Assembly: GCA_964035795.1 (NCBI GenBank)
Contig: OZ038326.1
Coordinates: 77,001 to 141,000 of the forward strand
Source of the DNA: Pterobdella sp. o SKG-2022
Lineage: Eukaryota; Annelida; Clitellata; Hirudinida; Piscicolidae
Length of the DNA stretch: 64,000 bases
Direction: 5' to 3'
In this document: positions 1-36,500 of the stretch, piece by piece
Layout: each line of letters opens with the position of its first letter
Position numbering within the stretch: position 1 is the first letter of the stretch
The notes under the pieces: model-generated
Told to the model about the DNA's origin: nothing
What the model saw: only the letters and a program-made list of their open reading frames with translations
The model's database searches: none
Position numbers and translations under genes: made by a program

Positions 1-1830
1 TTGTCACTTGTGTTAGGAACAACGAATTTATACAAAAATTTAATATTACAAAATTAAAAATAAATATTTAGAATGGTATCATGCACGACGTGATTATGTA
101 GCGTTAATTTGAATGATGCCAACGTAAACTCCACCACCGCACAAATATATAATGGTCAAAAGACGAACGCATTTGCGATAATTAAAAAGCAAAGAACTAT
201 GATGAAATATTCAGTAAGTAATGTGAAAGATTTTATGCTGGTAGTATTAGAAGTTACATCCGTGCTTCGATGCCGCTTATAGCGCCGTTCTTCTATTTTT
301 AGTAGCTCATGGATGGACTTATATACAGACATGTACAAAATAAAATGGCCATGTAGATTGAAATTGAACGAAAACAAAAATTAATATACTTCTGAAATGA
401 ACGAAAAAAAAAATATCTCTAAACGAAAAGAGGATAATAAAATGTTGTAGACCAAAGATCTGGTGGAAACTGATAATGTTTGCTGTTCGAATACATTACT
501 TCCTTGATATGAACTCAAAATAACGGTCATAAAAATATAAAAAACAATGAAATAGGTAAGTTTGAAGTAAGCCTCAGATGACGTGGTAAGCCATGGAAGA
601 ATGAAATGGTAAGCATTAGAAAGGTGATGAGGGTAAGTGAGACAATGAATGAGGTGTGATAATATCATATACACTTGGGTACTGAGTCAGTCTATGGTGG
701 TGGTGATTTGGGTGAGAATATATATAACTAATGTTTAAATTAAATTATATATAGGAAAAAAGCAATTTTGATAACTTCGTAATGGTAGTTGCACAAAAAT
801 AATAAAATGACGTGAATGAGAAATAGAGATAGGAAAAGTTGATAATGTGGAAAGTGAAGGCAAGGGAGTGGTGGAGTGGAATGCTTAGGCAGGGTAAGCC
901 GATGACGTGGAAGTTATCAATATTCAAACACTCTAATCTGAACTGCAAAATATTTAAGATCTGAAAATGTAGACAGAAGTAATATAGAATACAAGCTGCA
1001 TGATCTTTAACCTCGAGAGTAGCACGATGAATATTTATAATAACTATAAATAACAATGAAATTATAAATAACTCGAATACGATTGGTTGGTGGTGGTACG
1101 TTTAAAAGATGATTTAGTGATGTATAAGGCACAGTGGTGTTCGACTGGCTGAGGACCTGCCAATAACAACTACTTGATGTTGAGTATTATTATGAACACA
1201 ACATATTTGTGTGAGTATATATAATTGAATGCATCTAATTGGATAAAATATAGCTAATATTATATATATATATATATGACATAGTATTACGAATGAAATA
1301 TGAATAAAATAAAATCAACTGCATAAAAAAATGTATAATAAGAAAAGAAGAGACATTGAAAAGCAAGGAGAAATAGTGAGAGGAGAAGAGACAATGAAAA
1401 GCAAGGAGAAATAGTGAGAGAAGAAGAGACATTGAAGAATGATTATGAAGATCATTTAACACGGATGTATATGATGTATATTATAATAGATATGAAGTCA
1501 CAAATGAGAGAAACATTAAGGATTTATTAGGAACAACTTGCATGAAATGAAATAGAATAATCAAGAAATAAAAAGAAATAGGAATATTTGCAAGTAATAT
1601 CAAAGTACATTTTTCTGCCTTTTAATTTATTATTATTATTGAGAAACATGCTTGAACACTCATTAAAAGACAGAGGTTGTATGTAGGAGAATAAAAGAAA
1701 TAATGATGACACAAAATAAGTCATATAAGTAAAAATAGCTTCTGATGGAGTCCTTAATGTTGATTGGTTTGAACATGATTGATAATATTGATTAGGCTAA
1801 TAGCTTAATTTCATTTGATTGGTTGATATG
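1..1830. other. Intergenic or 3' flanking AT-rich DNA, no gene recognised
   Basis: I see no supported gene here. The sequence is AT-rich. Its open frames are short, lack family signatures, and arise mainly on the minus strand from stop-poor, T-rich sequence. It contains a short (TA)n run near 1260 and a duplicated purine-rich block near 1340-1435. It lies downstream of the minus-strand E-protein gene and may include part of its 3' UTR, but no cleavage site could be fixed. Confidence 0.5.
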
Positions 1831-2199
1831 AAAAAAAGTTCATTGGTTGAAAATGATTGGTGGATAGGTGAAAACAAGGTGATCGATATCATTATAAAAA
1901 GGAGGTAAACTCAGCAGGGTGAGGATTTGTTGATGAATGGATGGGAACACATGGATGCAATGAGGTGAGTGTGAAACATAACTGCATGGATGGATGCATG
2001 GTGGGATGAATTGATGGATGGATGATAGAACGATAAGATAGAAAAATGATTTTTGCTGATTGTTCATCGATTGATGGAAGGGACTTGTTGGTACATGTTG
2101 GAAGCGTGCATGGAGTAGGATCCGTCGTAGGACTGGTAGGGTGTACATCATGGGTTTGTGGAAGTGAAAAAAAACAGATACACATCTTTGAAACAAACC

Positions 2200-2554
2200 C
2201 CAGTATATCACTACTACACCAGACCACATCACTACTACAACAGACCACATCACTACTACACCAGACCACATCACCACAACATCATACCACATCACTACTA
2301 CACCAGACCACATCACTACTACAACAGACCACATCACTACTACACCAGACCACATCACCACAACATCATACCACATCACTACTACACCAGACCACATCAC
2401 TACTACACCAGACCACATCACCACAACATCATACCACATCACTACTACACCAGACCACATCACTACTACACCAGACCATATCACTACTACACCAGACCAC
2501 ATCACCACAACATCATACCACATCCCAATCACACCATACCAGACCACATCACCA

Positions 2555-2560
<6 letters not shown>
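2200..2560. repeat. 18-bp minisatellite next to the E-protein stop codon
   Basis: A tandem array of an 18-bp unit (ACTACACCAGACCACATC and variants), interleaved with a 21-bp variant carrying ACCACAACATCATACC. It is open in several frames on both strands only because the unit length is divisible by three. On the minus strand it begins directly after the stop codon of the E-protein gene, so it probably sits in that gene's 3' UTR. Confidence 0.85.
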
Positions 2561-24998
<22,438 letters not shown>

Positions 24999-24999
24999 C

Positions 25000-27900
25000 T
25001 CTTCCTTCCCTCATTACAAGATGGCCTGTGAATAAAGTGAGGTTGGTGCAAGTAGGTGGATGTGTTTCAAGATGTGTCATGACCCATATAGTGGGTGATG
25101 CTTGAAGATGATGTAATATGCAGAGAAATGGTAGATGAGCTGGAGATGAAGTGGGAATCATGGGTTTAATGGTCAAAGAATTTTGATGTTGTAAAAGTAA
25201 TATTGGGCGTTGAAGAACAGATGCAGTTGATTATGGTGCTGGTTGGTAGGAAGATGGGTGGATTTTTGATGGTGTTGGTTGGTGGAAAGATGGGTGGATT
25301 CGTGATGGTGTTGGTTGGTAGAAAAATGGGTGGATTTGTGATGGTGCTGGTTGGTGAGAAGATGGGTGGATTTGTGATGGTGTTGGTTGGTGAGAAGATG
25401 GGTGGATTTGTGATAAGATTGCACCATGGTGTAAATAAATGAATAGGTAGTTATATAGGCTGAAGATAAATACTTTGCTATAGTTTTGTAAGATGAATGG
25501 TTGTGTTAAAAGGGTGTGAATATGGGGTGATGGATGTCATTTGATAATGAAATTTTGATAGCAATAGTAACATCATGTAAAGTGAATGATCGAGAATAAT
25601 GATAAAACATTTATGTCCTAAAAAAAATATGTTTTAAATTTGTTTCAATAATTATTTTGTCATTTTTAAGTATCACAAAACTTATAACTTGATGATTTTT
25701 TGAGGATATATTGTGGCATTTAGTGTTGGATGATTAATAAATTACTTGTAGAATATTCTTTTATGTTCTTTGTGGTGGCACAGAAGACACTGCTCCTGAT
25801 AAAAAATACAGTTTCAATTAATCACTTTGAAATAATGAAAACTTTATATAAATTTTAAAAAGTAACAACGATTGAAAATTTTGCATGACTCATTAAAACA
25901 AACTATTTTAAAAAAATCTTCACCATTACAAAGTATAATCATATGAGGAACAGCTTGACTATATGAATGAAGAATTAATATGACACTTTCAATGATTTCT
26001 GTCCTTTTATTCATATATTAATATGCATTTCAACTCCAAATGGCATTATAAATATTGAAGAATATAATTACGAAAGCACTAATAGAAAGGAAACAATAGG
26101 GTGACATTAGCTAGGGTTTGCAATAACATCTGCTCCATTAACTTTTTACAAGGCCCAAATTATTTAGTCTTTTTTAAGCCTTAACCCGCTAGGCGGATAT
26201 GTACCATGATTTGAATGCAAAATTAGTTTGAACTTGTTGGAATTTTATTTTTTCGCTTTTTATTCATAATTTTTTATGCATTATGAGTTAACTAAAATTT
26301 ATTTTTCATTTAATTTATTAAAGAATGTAAAAAGAAAAAAATATTATTGAAAAAATTTTGTGAACATATATTTTTCAGAGATGTAACCTTTTTTGAAGTT
26401 TATGTATCCAGTAACAAAATTAAAAATGTAAGTTACTCCGTGGAAAAATAATTTTTTAAATTAAAAAAATTAGTTTAAAATATAAAATTCTATTTTAATC
26501 TATATTTTTTTTTAGCAAATCAAAATATAATTCAAAAAACAGTGAACAATCGCGAAACGAAGCACTATGGAGAAAATGCGAGTAGCACAGAACAATAAGA
26601 AAACATAGATCACTTAATATCTTAAGCGCTTCATTTTTAATATAAATGTTCAATATATATTATTTTTGATATATTTTGTTTGTATTTTTTGCGTGAAACA
26701 GTTTTTTTAATGAGGAAATACATTTTTTCATTTGATTTTCATCAAGTTTTTAGATTTTTGTGACCAGTCTTAGTTTTTCATCTAGTCTTATTAGTCTTAG
26801 TATTATTTCGTTTGATGTGCAAAATAATTCAAAAAATTTTTTACACCATAAATAAAAATAAGCACTATTTTTTATATATATATAATGCAAGTATTATTTT
26901 GGAAAAAATCAGACTTCTAGCCAATAAGGCCTCTAGTGAATCAAATAGAACACAACTGAAACCATAAATAAAATATGACTGAATCTCATGATGTAATTGG
27001 CTAGTTAAAGTTGCAAAAGTGATTAACACAAATTTTTCATGCGTGAACATACCTAGTTGTGTGGGCAGACTGTCCAACATATGACCCCCCCATTTGGGTC
27101 AAACACTTTACAAGCCAAAGTTTAAAAAATTCTGAATTATCAACGCGGAAGTCCTTTTTTATTATAAATGAAAGTTCATAAAAATTGTTTATGTTTACAG
27201 GAAACATGTGTAATTTGAGAATCTTTTATTAGAACAAACCTTTCCAAGCACTTCTTCCATTTTCACATTATTTGTTTCGCTATAAGTTCGACATTAGCAA
27301 GTTCTCATGTATTTTTCTGTCATTTCCGATGAACTTGAAGAGAAGAATACACAAAAGCTCTTTATATTATTCAGACCTTCCGTCTTCCCGAATTTAATCT
27401 ATTAAAAGCATCATAATTTCACATCCCTAAAATTCAACCCACCAGAGGGTATCAAACGCCATTCTGAATTTTTATTCTATTGTTATCAACATTATTAATG
27501 CTGTTCATATTATCATATTTCGTGGAATACTTCTCGTTGTTATCGCTAATAGGTTGTTATCAGAGTGTTTGTCAGAAGAGCTCTTGAGAATAGAGACTTG
27601 TATTACATAGAGGAGCAAGCATTAAGTGATGTTGTATACCCTCACCCTAATGCAATATTGTATTGTATTATAACTAAATTTTGGGCTCTTTACCATATCT
27701 AACCACTATAAATTATAATATTCAAATGTTTTATATTAATTTGTCATGTGCCAATAGAACAAATGCATTTAAAATTTTATGGAATGAAATTCACCAGGCA
27801 ATAGGAAGGTTTGAGAAAAATGAATTAATTTATTGAATAATTTTTGAAACATTGTCATTGGACAACTTTTCAAAGACAAGCATGTTTCAATATTTTTCAA

Positions 27901-28985
27901 TAGTAAAAATTGTAAAAATAATAATAACATAAAAAATAACGATATGGCAACTAATCTTTATTGAAGAAACACTCAGCTTAATAAAATTTATTTGAAATGA
28001 GATTTACCACTTGACCATGAAACTTCATGTTTCGAAAATCTTGCTTGAAATCAAATATATATATAACTTCTTCGTTATAAATACCGTGTGGTAGTTTTCA
28101 CCCTCAAACATCGCCAGTTGAGCCATTATGTACCTTGTTGCGCCACCTGTACTTCGCAATTTTATCCCCTTCCGATTCGCGACAATATTACAACTTTTGA
28201 CTTCTTCTGTCTGTCATGGTTTGTACAAAGACTATACTGCACTACGTTTAAAGTCAAAAAGTTCACAACTGTCTATCATTAAACCTGACTATGGTCCGCC
28301 TCATAATTAATCAGACCACCTCCATATTCTCACCTTTAGTGCCTTCAAGCTCATAATTATAGAGTCACATTTAAGAGTCATTATATATTCATGACTGGTA
28401 TTTTTAAGAGTCATTATATATACATGACTGGTATTTTTAGGAGGCTATTTATATAAAGAAATTTGAAGTAACCACTTTTCTCTACACCATACATAATACT
28501 AATCTACATATGAACACATTCAAAATGTATATAAAATGATATTTAAACTAATCTACATATGAACACATCCAAAATGTATATAAAATGATATTTAAACTAA
28601 TCTACATATGAACACATCCAAAATGTATATAAAATGATATTTAAACTAATCTACATATGAACACATCCAAAATGTATATAAAATGATATTTAAACTAATC
28701 TACATATGAACACATCCAAAATGTATATAAAATTATATTTAAACAAATTGATAAATTTAAAAGAAAGGCTAAGTTGGCATTGAGTTAATGTTGCGAGCTT
28801 TGTTTCCGTTTGTATTCTGTTCCCTTCCTTTTTTATTATCGTTAGTGATTTTTTTGTAATATAAAAGAATTAAAATATGTATTTTTGAATGATTTCAAAT
28901 AAGAATAAAAAATTAGCTGATAATTATCATATCCTTTTTATTGAATACTAATAATAACCTGACCGACCTAGTTAGCAGCCATTAA
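25000..28985. other. Intergenic region between the divergent E-protein and TMEM45-like genes
   Basis: It holds the E-protein 5' UTR and promoter, which I cannot place exactly. At 25230-25430 there is a 36-bp minisatellite (GGTGTTGGTTGGT plus AGATGGGTGGATTTGTGAT, about 5 copies). From 25450 to 28480 the sequence is AT-rich with no recognisable gene. At 28498-28745 there is a 50-bp tandem repeat (TCTACATATGAACACATCCA plus AAATGTATATAAAATGATAT, about 5 near-identical copies). Confidence 0.6.
28498..28745. repeat. About 50-bp tandem repeat, five near-identical copies
   Basis: Each unit contains CTAATCTACATATGAACACA and ATATAAAATGATATTTAAA. Copies differ at only one or two bases, implying recent expansion. 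It lies about 240 bp upstream of the TMEM45-like start codon. Confidence 0.92.
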
Positions 28986-31189
28986 ATGGGGTCATTTGTA
29001 GGTCACATTGATGAAGCCATATTTTTCATTTGTCTCGCTTTTTGGTGGATGTTGCGCATTTTTCCGCTTTACATTCAAGTGGGTCCTAGTTTATCATCAT
29101 TTGTTCATAATCATTTATATATGACCATTTTCTAATATCATTTAATTTTTTTATCAATTAATTTTTTTATTATTTATACTATAGTTACATTTTTATTATA
29201 TTATCGTTAAATTTTTATTCTTTGTGTTAATGCACAGTGGAGGTTTTTGCTTCCTACAGAAAGCCTAAGGTTTCTGACCCTTACCAATAGGAGCAGACCA
29301 GCTATTTTAAATTTGCTATTTCTTTCGTTCAAAAAGCATTGTTTTGGTTTTGATATTTTTCATTGTTATAAAAGAAATCACACCTTAGAATGTTTTTAGC
29401 GGTAAAAACAGCAAATTTAAAAAATCTGGCCTAAACCTGCTTCAAACCCATTGGTCAGGGTGAAAAACGTTAAGCTTTCTATAGTAAGCGTGAAGTGCTT
29501 GTACACTCTTGGTGGATAATGGTAGAAGCACTAGACACCAAATAAGCTGGATGTTTTGTGTGTCAATTGTAACATTATCAACTTTGAGATTATTCCGTAC
29601 TTGGTGAGGTTAAACTGAGAGCTTTGATAAGTTTTTCTTCTATTTTCGGTTTCAATACTATAATAATTTTTATTCAAATAAAAAAAAGATCATGGCATTT
29701 TTATATTCAACTTTTATCTTCATTATTTCGGGGCTTAGTGAAGTTTTTAACGTCCCACCTCACCTTTCCATTTCACCCCTCCATCAACACACTAAACTCA
29801 TTCAACGACAATCTTATTACTTAAGAGCTCGTTAAGAAAGCACAGGTTTGTGGCTCGACTCAGTTACCCACTACCTGGCAAAAGAGCTCTGCCCCTCGAG
29901 TCTTCACTTAAGGTTCTTTTTCCTTTCTGTGGTCAGTTCTCTACTGATTTATTAGTTAATGGCATTATTATGATGTTTGGTAATCTAGAAAGATTTATGA
30001 GATGAGACAGACAACACATGCACAGGTTTGTTGGGAGAGATATTCTCACAGGGAGTGGCGCTGGTGGGGGAAGATGGGCGCTTCAAGAAACTGAGTCAAA
30101 TGCAACATATGAGTTTGTATTGCATCTTTCTTCTCCACTCCTTTCTCGACCTCCTCACTCACTTCAAAGTGCCTCTCCCTCCAAAAATCACCTACATATC
30201 TGCAGCTCTCTGTTTTTTCTGGTGTGGGAATGGTAGGGGAGGAGAATGGTGGTAGATGGAGTGATGTGGATGGTGGTAAAGGTGGAGATATGGATGGTGG
30301 AAATAGTTAAATGACTGGTTTTGTTGTTCCCATGAGTACTTCACAGTAATATTTTGACCTATAATTTAGAAAAATATCATTAGGTATGGTCAGTCTTTTA
30401 CGTACCACTCACAAATGCACGGAAAAGACGAGTTGGAGAATATTTTTCACTCTCTTCCTATATCCACAATGCATGCCATGGCAGTGTTGTGTCTTGTGGA
30501 AATGTTTAAGCCCTATCTCTTCCAGGCTGGTGGGGTGGTGAGGTGGAGTGGGTGGGTGGGATGAGCTGGTGTGTGATAAGAACCTAAATGGTGTGGTGCT
30601 GGAATGGTTTGGCAGAATGGTGAGATGGTTGAAGCGGTGATATTAGGCTTAATGGAAAATGGTGTACTTGGTGGTGAGTCACATGATAATAATATAAAAA
30701 AATGTAAGACAATGTCAATTAATATCTTCATAAAATAATAATTTATTATTATCGCATGATTATATTCATCGATATTATGAATAAGCATGAGTCAAACATT
30801 GGTGGACAGGTTGTGTTACTCAGAATCCTCTGTATCTTGATCCTCGGCACGTGGTTCGCTCATGCTGCCTTTGTACTCTTCCTTCCTTTTCCTCTTCCTG
30901 GTGTGTGTGTGTGAGGATGTGTGTGTACGTGTATATAAACTCCCCTTTCTTCTCAGGAAGCCTGAAGAACCCCTCTTGGGTGCAGACAGACCCCCACAAC
31001 ATCCACGCCACTATCGCCTTTTATGGCATGCATCTCTGCCTTGCCATCATCATCATCACCATCGTCTACTCTCTTACTTATTTTTGGGTATGTCGAAAGG
31101 CTCCGCTTGAATACGAAGAAGATGAAAAAGGGGAAAACGGGGTTCATTATAAACGAATGTTAGTCTTCAGTATTATTAATATAGATTAA
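28986..31189 (+). CDS. TMEM45-like: TMEM45-like multi-pass membrane protein, complete six-exon gene
   Basis: Exons are 28986-29082, 29846-29899, 30026-30221, 30384-30537, 30810-30900 and 30957-31189. All phases join to 274 residues, the usual size for TMEM45A/B (DUF716 family). The start MGSFVGHIDEAIFFICLAFW matches the family's M-x-x-F-x-GH N-terminus. Further landmarks are the hydrophobic exon 3 with QMQHMSLYCIFLLHSFLDLL, HGKDELENIFH in place of HGRDxxDVHxH, ILGTWFAHAAFVLF in place of QGTWFxQIGFVLY, and WVQTDPHNIHATIAFYGMHL in place of WDQxDxxNxMFxTxxFCWH. I expect about seven membrane segments. The family's molecular function is poorly known. Several donors are non-standard (GTCCTA, GTCTTC). 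Confidence 0.85.
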
Positions 31190-33543
31190 AACGTTAACTT
31201 CTGAAATTGTTTGACTTCATGTTGTACTCAAGCCAATTTCTGAGCAAACACTTATTCCATTTATACCGTATAAAATTATATATTTACCTTAATGAAATCA
31301 TCACTCTTCTACGTCATATTTTCTCAAAAACATCTAGAAAACTGCGTCATAGACAAAAAATCCTATTCCACACAACACGTCATCTTTCTTGAGACTCCAT
31401 GACTCACCTTAAATGACCTAATTAGCACCACACATGAGACTCCATGACTCCCGTGAATGACCTAATTAGCACCACACATGAGACTCCATGACTAACCATA
31501 CATTATTTGCCATGTAACTGTCGTGTGTTGCTTACTTTTTTCATCTGTATTAAGTTATTTATTTAAACTTTCTATACCGACATAAAGTGTAAAAAATGAA
31601 AAACGATAAAAATAATAAGAATAATGATGAGATTAGAATAATGTCGGAAACCCACGAATTCTTTGGAAAATGTCAATAATACTATTATATTTCGACCGCA
31701 GCGGAAAACGAAGCCGCCTACTAGAGGAAGTGGAAGATGATTTGGTTTGATTTATATAAAGCTTCATTTATACCATTCAAACCCCCATCAACTTGAGGAA
31801 AACGATTTAATTTTAGAACTTTAATTAATTGTTGAATATCAAAGCTGATTTCGTTGAAACTTGTGCAATCACTCTCTGCTTGTCTAGACCAACTTTGAAA
31901 TTAACAAATCTTTGAATGAAGGAATAATTTTTATAAATTTATATAGTTTTTGAATAAGTTTAAATAAACGCAAAATAAATACTTGAGTTAATTTTCTAGC
32001 CTTTGCAAATTAGAGCCGCCAACTTGCAGATCTCAAGAGCTTCAGGGTGCCCTTGCCGATGTTCAATCGTTAAAAATAACTCCAGAGATTTCATTGAATA
32101 ATAAAAAAGTTGGAACTTTTATAAAAACTGACAAAACAAGGAGGTAACTACTGAAAAGCCCAAACAGTAAAAACCTCTGCACAAAAACACCACTGCATAT
32201 ATAAATAATAAAACACAACTAAATAGAAATACTAAGGTAATAATGAAGGCAGTTGATAACTTAATCTCACACACAACAGCAAATTAACATCTAGTAGCTC
32301 TTAATGCACTGGGCAACCCTCTGTGAACTCCTCAAGACTGATTGCAATTTTAATGGACCTTAAAATCTCATTTGCACTCAGCTGTATCAACTGTGTTGCT
32401 ATGTGTTTTGTGTGGGTTCCAATGTTCTGTTGCAATGTGTTTTGTGTGGGTTTCAATGTTCTGTTGCCATGTGTTTTTTGTGAGTTTCAACGTTCTGTTG
32501 CTGTGTCTTGTAAGTGTTTATGCTCTGTTGCTATGTGTGTTAACCACACCTGGATTGATTTGAGGTTAATCGTGTTGCCTTTTTGTTCGATGAGCACGAA
32601 GCCAAAAGCAACACGCATCAGTGCCTCAGTATTGATTGACAAGTATTGGAAGAATTTAGATATTGACAAACATAATGATAAAAGTGAATGTTCATGAATT
32701 AATACAATCATATAAATCTTCAGAAAGTATAAAATAAACGTTTATTAATAGCATATATAAATATGCATTACTGAATAATAATGCTAAACAAAAAAACTGA
32801 TTTAAACATTAATAAGCATATATAACACATTAAACTATTATAAAACCTCAGAAGTTTTAATAAGGATTTAATTGGTTGAAAATGTGTCAATGATCTGCTG
32901 GAATAGTTTAATATAATTGGTTGAAACTGTGTCAATGATCTGCTGGAATAGTTTAATATAATTGGTTGAAACTGTGTAATAGTGATATAAAAGGAATGAT
33001 TAAGCTGATATGAATAAATATGATAAGCCACTCGAAATAGATATGTGTGTATGAATGTATGTGTGTACGTTTGAATGTGAAGGAATATTTATGCATGTGA
33101 GAAGAGAAATAATTATGAAAATATTACAAAATTTCCATGATTTAAAGTATAACAAACTCAATTTTTCACGCAGATAAAAAATTCACAACTGCTCAAACAC
33201 AACCTCAAAATATACATAAATTCGACAAAAATGCACACGTGTTATGAAGTATTGGTCTATGGGAGGAGGGGGTGGTAAAACACGATAGGATATGAAGGTT
33301 GATACAACGAAAGCAAAAAAGATGAAGACTACAGAATTTAACAACACATCACACGAGCGTGTAAAACAAGGCTGCACCCTCACAGAGAAGATGACGTAGA
33401 AGAGTGTATCCGAAAGGCATTTAAACGCGCCAAAAAAGTCGCATCAAAGACATTAGAGTACCGAAAACGTCGCAGCAAAGACATTAGAGTAGCAAAAGAG
33501 GTACATTGAAGGCAAAAAATATCGAAGACACCCTTAGATCTCT
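31190..33543. other. Intergenic between converging TMEM45-like and Shroom-like genes
   Basis: No gene recognised. A 46-bp repeat (GAGACTCCATGACTC plus CCTAATTAGCACCACACAT) occurs about 2.5 times at 31390-31495. A repeated GTTCTGTTGC-GTGTTTTGTGTGGGTTTCAAT block lies at about 32395-32550. A 51-bp repeat (ATTGGTTGAAACTGTGTCAA plus TGATCTGCTGGAATAGTTTAATATA) occurs about 2.5 times at 32868-32975. Otherwise the region is AT-rich. Confidence 0.6.
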
Positions 33544-36500
33544 TCAACAGAGCGAACCAACGGAGTTCTTGTGCATGGTGTTGCGTAGTGACTGAAGTTG
33601 TGCCTGTGTGGTGTGCAATCGAGACTGCAGATCATCCAGTTGCACTGAGTGCCTACACTTGTTCCTCACACACAATTCTGCCTTGCACACCATGCAATTC
33701 TCCACCCTCTCCTGCAGGCCTTGCACCCACGTGTGGTACTCTTGCTGCAGGTCCAGTCGGATGATGTTTGCCTCTCTTATCTTCTCCTTCAAGTCACATG
33801 ACTTCTTCAACAACAACTCCTTTGAGTGTGTGTATGTGTGTGATAAATAGTCATTTTTATATCTTCATAATTCACCTCAAGCTTACGCTTCCTGGAATCT
33901 CACACCTCTCACTCCCCATACCGCCCACCCTTCACCTCCCTCACCCACCTTATCAGCATCGGACGAGTTGGAAGGCAAGGTATGGAGAGCATTGGAATTC
34001 CTCATGAGCATCATCTTCAACTTCATCATCAACTTTACCATGTTGTCCATCTTCACCCACCATGATGCAAACTTGCCAGCCACTCTTTCCCCTGCACCTC
34101 CCTCTATCTCTTTTAAAGTCTATGTGTGTGCGTGTGTGTGTTTTTTTTGCGTGAATTATCAGGTTTAATGTGATTAAACCTACATTATGATAAAGAAGCA
34201 AGTTGTCCTTGACTTCCTCCTCCACACACCTCTCCTTCTTGCGTAACGTCTCCAACTTCACAACTAGCATCTCCTCCAACTTCATCTAGTTTTGTTGTGA
34301 TGAGGTGTTAGAGGGTGATGTGGGTGGTGGTGATGGAGTGATGTGAGTGGTGGTGCTGAAAACCAATAGTGGTTAAATAATGCATCATCAAGTGGTATTA
34401 ACCTTATCTTTCTCAAGGTCGTAACCACTACCATGATCATCTCCTTCTTCATCTTCCTCAGTTTTTTCTTTATCACTTGATGGTAGTGCTTGATCATTAA
34501 TGAGATGTTGTGAATCGATGAAAAGTGAAGGTAGATTCAAATGCATGTGAAAGATTTTCGAAAGGTATTCGTTGTTGTGCTGCAGCTTGAGTGACATCTT
34601 CATCATCAACTTGTCACATTCCTCCTCCTCACCACTTACCTGCCTTCCAATGTACCACCACTCCATTGACTTTTGGGAAACTTTTGAGGGGGAAACCGGG
34701 CTGTCTTGTGAGAGTTCAATTGAAGGACTATCTGCCTTTGATATGGGCATCTCCTCTGCCATTTCAAAATCGAGTGATGGCTCAGAGTTGAATTCCCTTT
34801 TAACATCTCCATTCAACTCTTTTGCCTTTTTATCACATGATTCTGTTGCATCTTTTACTTTTTTATCAAGTTGTTGTTTTGTTTGCTTGATGTATGGTGG
34901 TACCTTTTCTACACCATTGTTACCACCCTCACCAGACCCACCATGTTGTCCACCCTCACAAGATGAACCAAACTCTTGCACACCACCCATTTTCTCTGCA
35001 TCTTTGTCCAATGGTTTTGAAACTTGTATGGAGCTTAATCTGAATGTTATATTCTCGACAACTTTATTAACCTCAATTTCCCTTTTCTTATCAAAACCAA
35101 TTTCCGGTTTTGCGGTGACTTCTAAACTGGATTTCAGTATATCATTTGTATCATTTGTTGCAATAGTTGTTGTGAAAGCTGTCATATCTTTTATATCAGC
35201 TGTTTGCTCTTCTTCATGCCCGATGTGAGAAGCTTGTGTTGTTGAGTGGTTGTTGTTTGATGTGTCGTTATATACATCAAATGTTGTCGAGTTTGAAGTA
35301 ACATCGTGAGCCATTTTATCCTTATTGTTGTTAGTTGTATCAAAGATGTTATAATGAGAGACAAGAGATGCAGTGAAATGAATGGGCTTGTACTTTTTCT
35401 CGAAGATGGAAGTGCGTGAAGATACGGGGTTTGCTGTTGGTGGTTTGCTTTGAGTGTCGGTAGTAGTTGTGTTCAAATATTCATTATCAGCTGTGGTACT
35501 TGTATGACCAGAAGAAGAGGTAGTTACAACACTGGTTGAAATGTGGTTGTCTGCAGTATATTCAGCTGTGTTTGACGTGGAAGCAATAAGAGGAGTCTTT
35601 AATTCTCTCTCACCTCCCCCATGAAGAAGGTCAGTGGCGACATGGGGACCTGAAGTGAGCTTGATGGGAGGTGTGTCCTTGTTGGAGAATATGCTTGTTT
35701 GGGTATTGTTTATGTTACTAGCATTATTATCATCATCATATTTTGAAATGTTTTTTGTTGTATTGAAAGATTGACAATAAGAAGGATGGTTGGGGTGAAT
35801 GTGTGATGGGGGTGTTGTGTTGTTGTAGCCTATGAGTGGTTTTTGTGTTGTGTTGTTGTTGGTTAGATCTGGCAGGTTATCAAACTGGCATGCATTATGC
35901 TTGTTTCCTTTGTTTTTTCTCTGTTTTGGTTGTGGATGTTGTGTATGGTATGGTGGATGCTGTGGTTTAGTTAGTGGGACATAGTGGCCTGGTTTGAGAG
36001 GGGTGTTCTTGTAGTTGGGATACATGTACATCCCATGGGGTTGGTGGTGGCTGCTTGAAGAACTCTCAATAACACTCACAGAACGACGATAATCTGGTCT
36101 TGATGTTTTTTTTGAAAGTTGAGTGTCGTTATAGAGTTGGTGACATGTGTTGTGCTGGTGGTGAGATGTGATGTACTGATGGTGAGATGCGTTATGCTGG
36201 TGGTGAGATATGTCATTGTGTTGATGGTGAGATGTGTCATTGTATTGATGATGATCATCACTTCTTCCTTGAAAGTGCTTATTTTCTAATGGTTCATTCA
36301 GTTCAAAATGAGTCTCTTCTGCTTTTGCAGTGTTATGTGTGAGTGGATGAGAAAAAAAATGCTGAGTGGTACCAGCATGCATGTCTGCCAAGATGAAAGG
36401 TTGAAGATGTGATTGAGGCATCTGCTGTTTGTATGCATAATGATCTACACTCGTGCGATGCTTGCTTTTAACGTGGTATGTAGAACTGTTATGACTGAAA

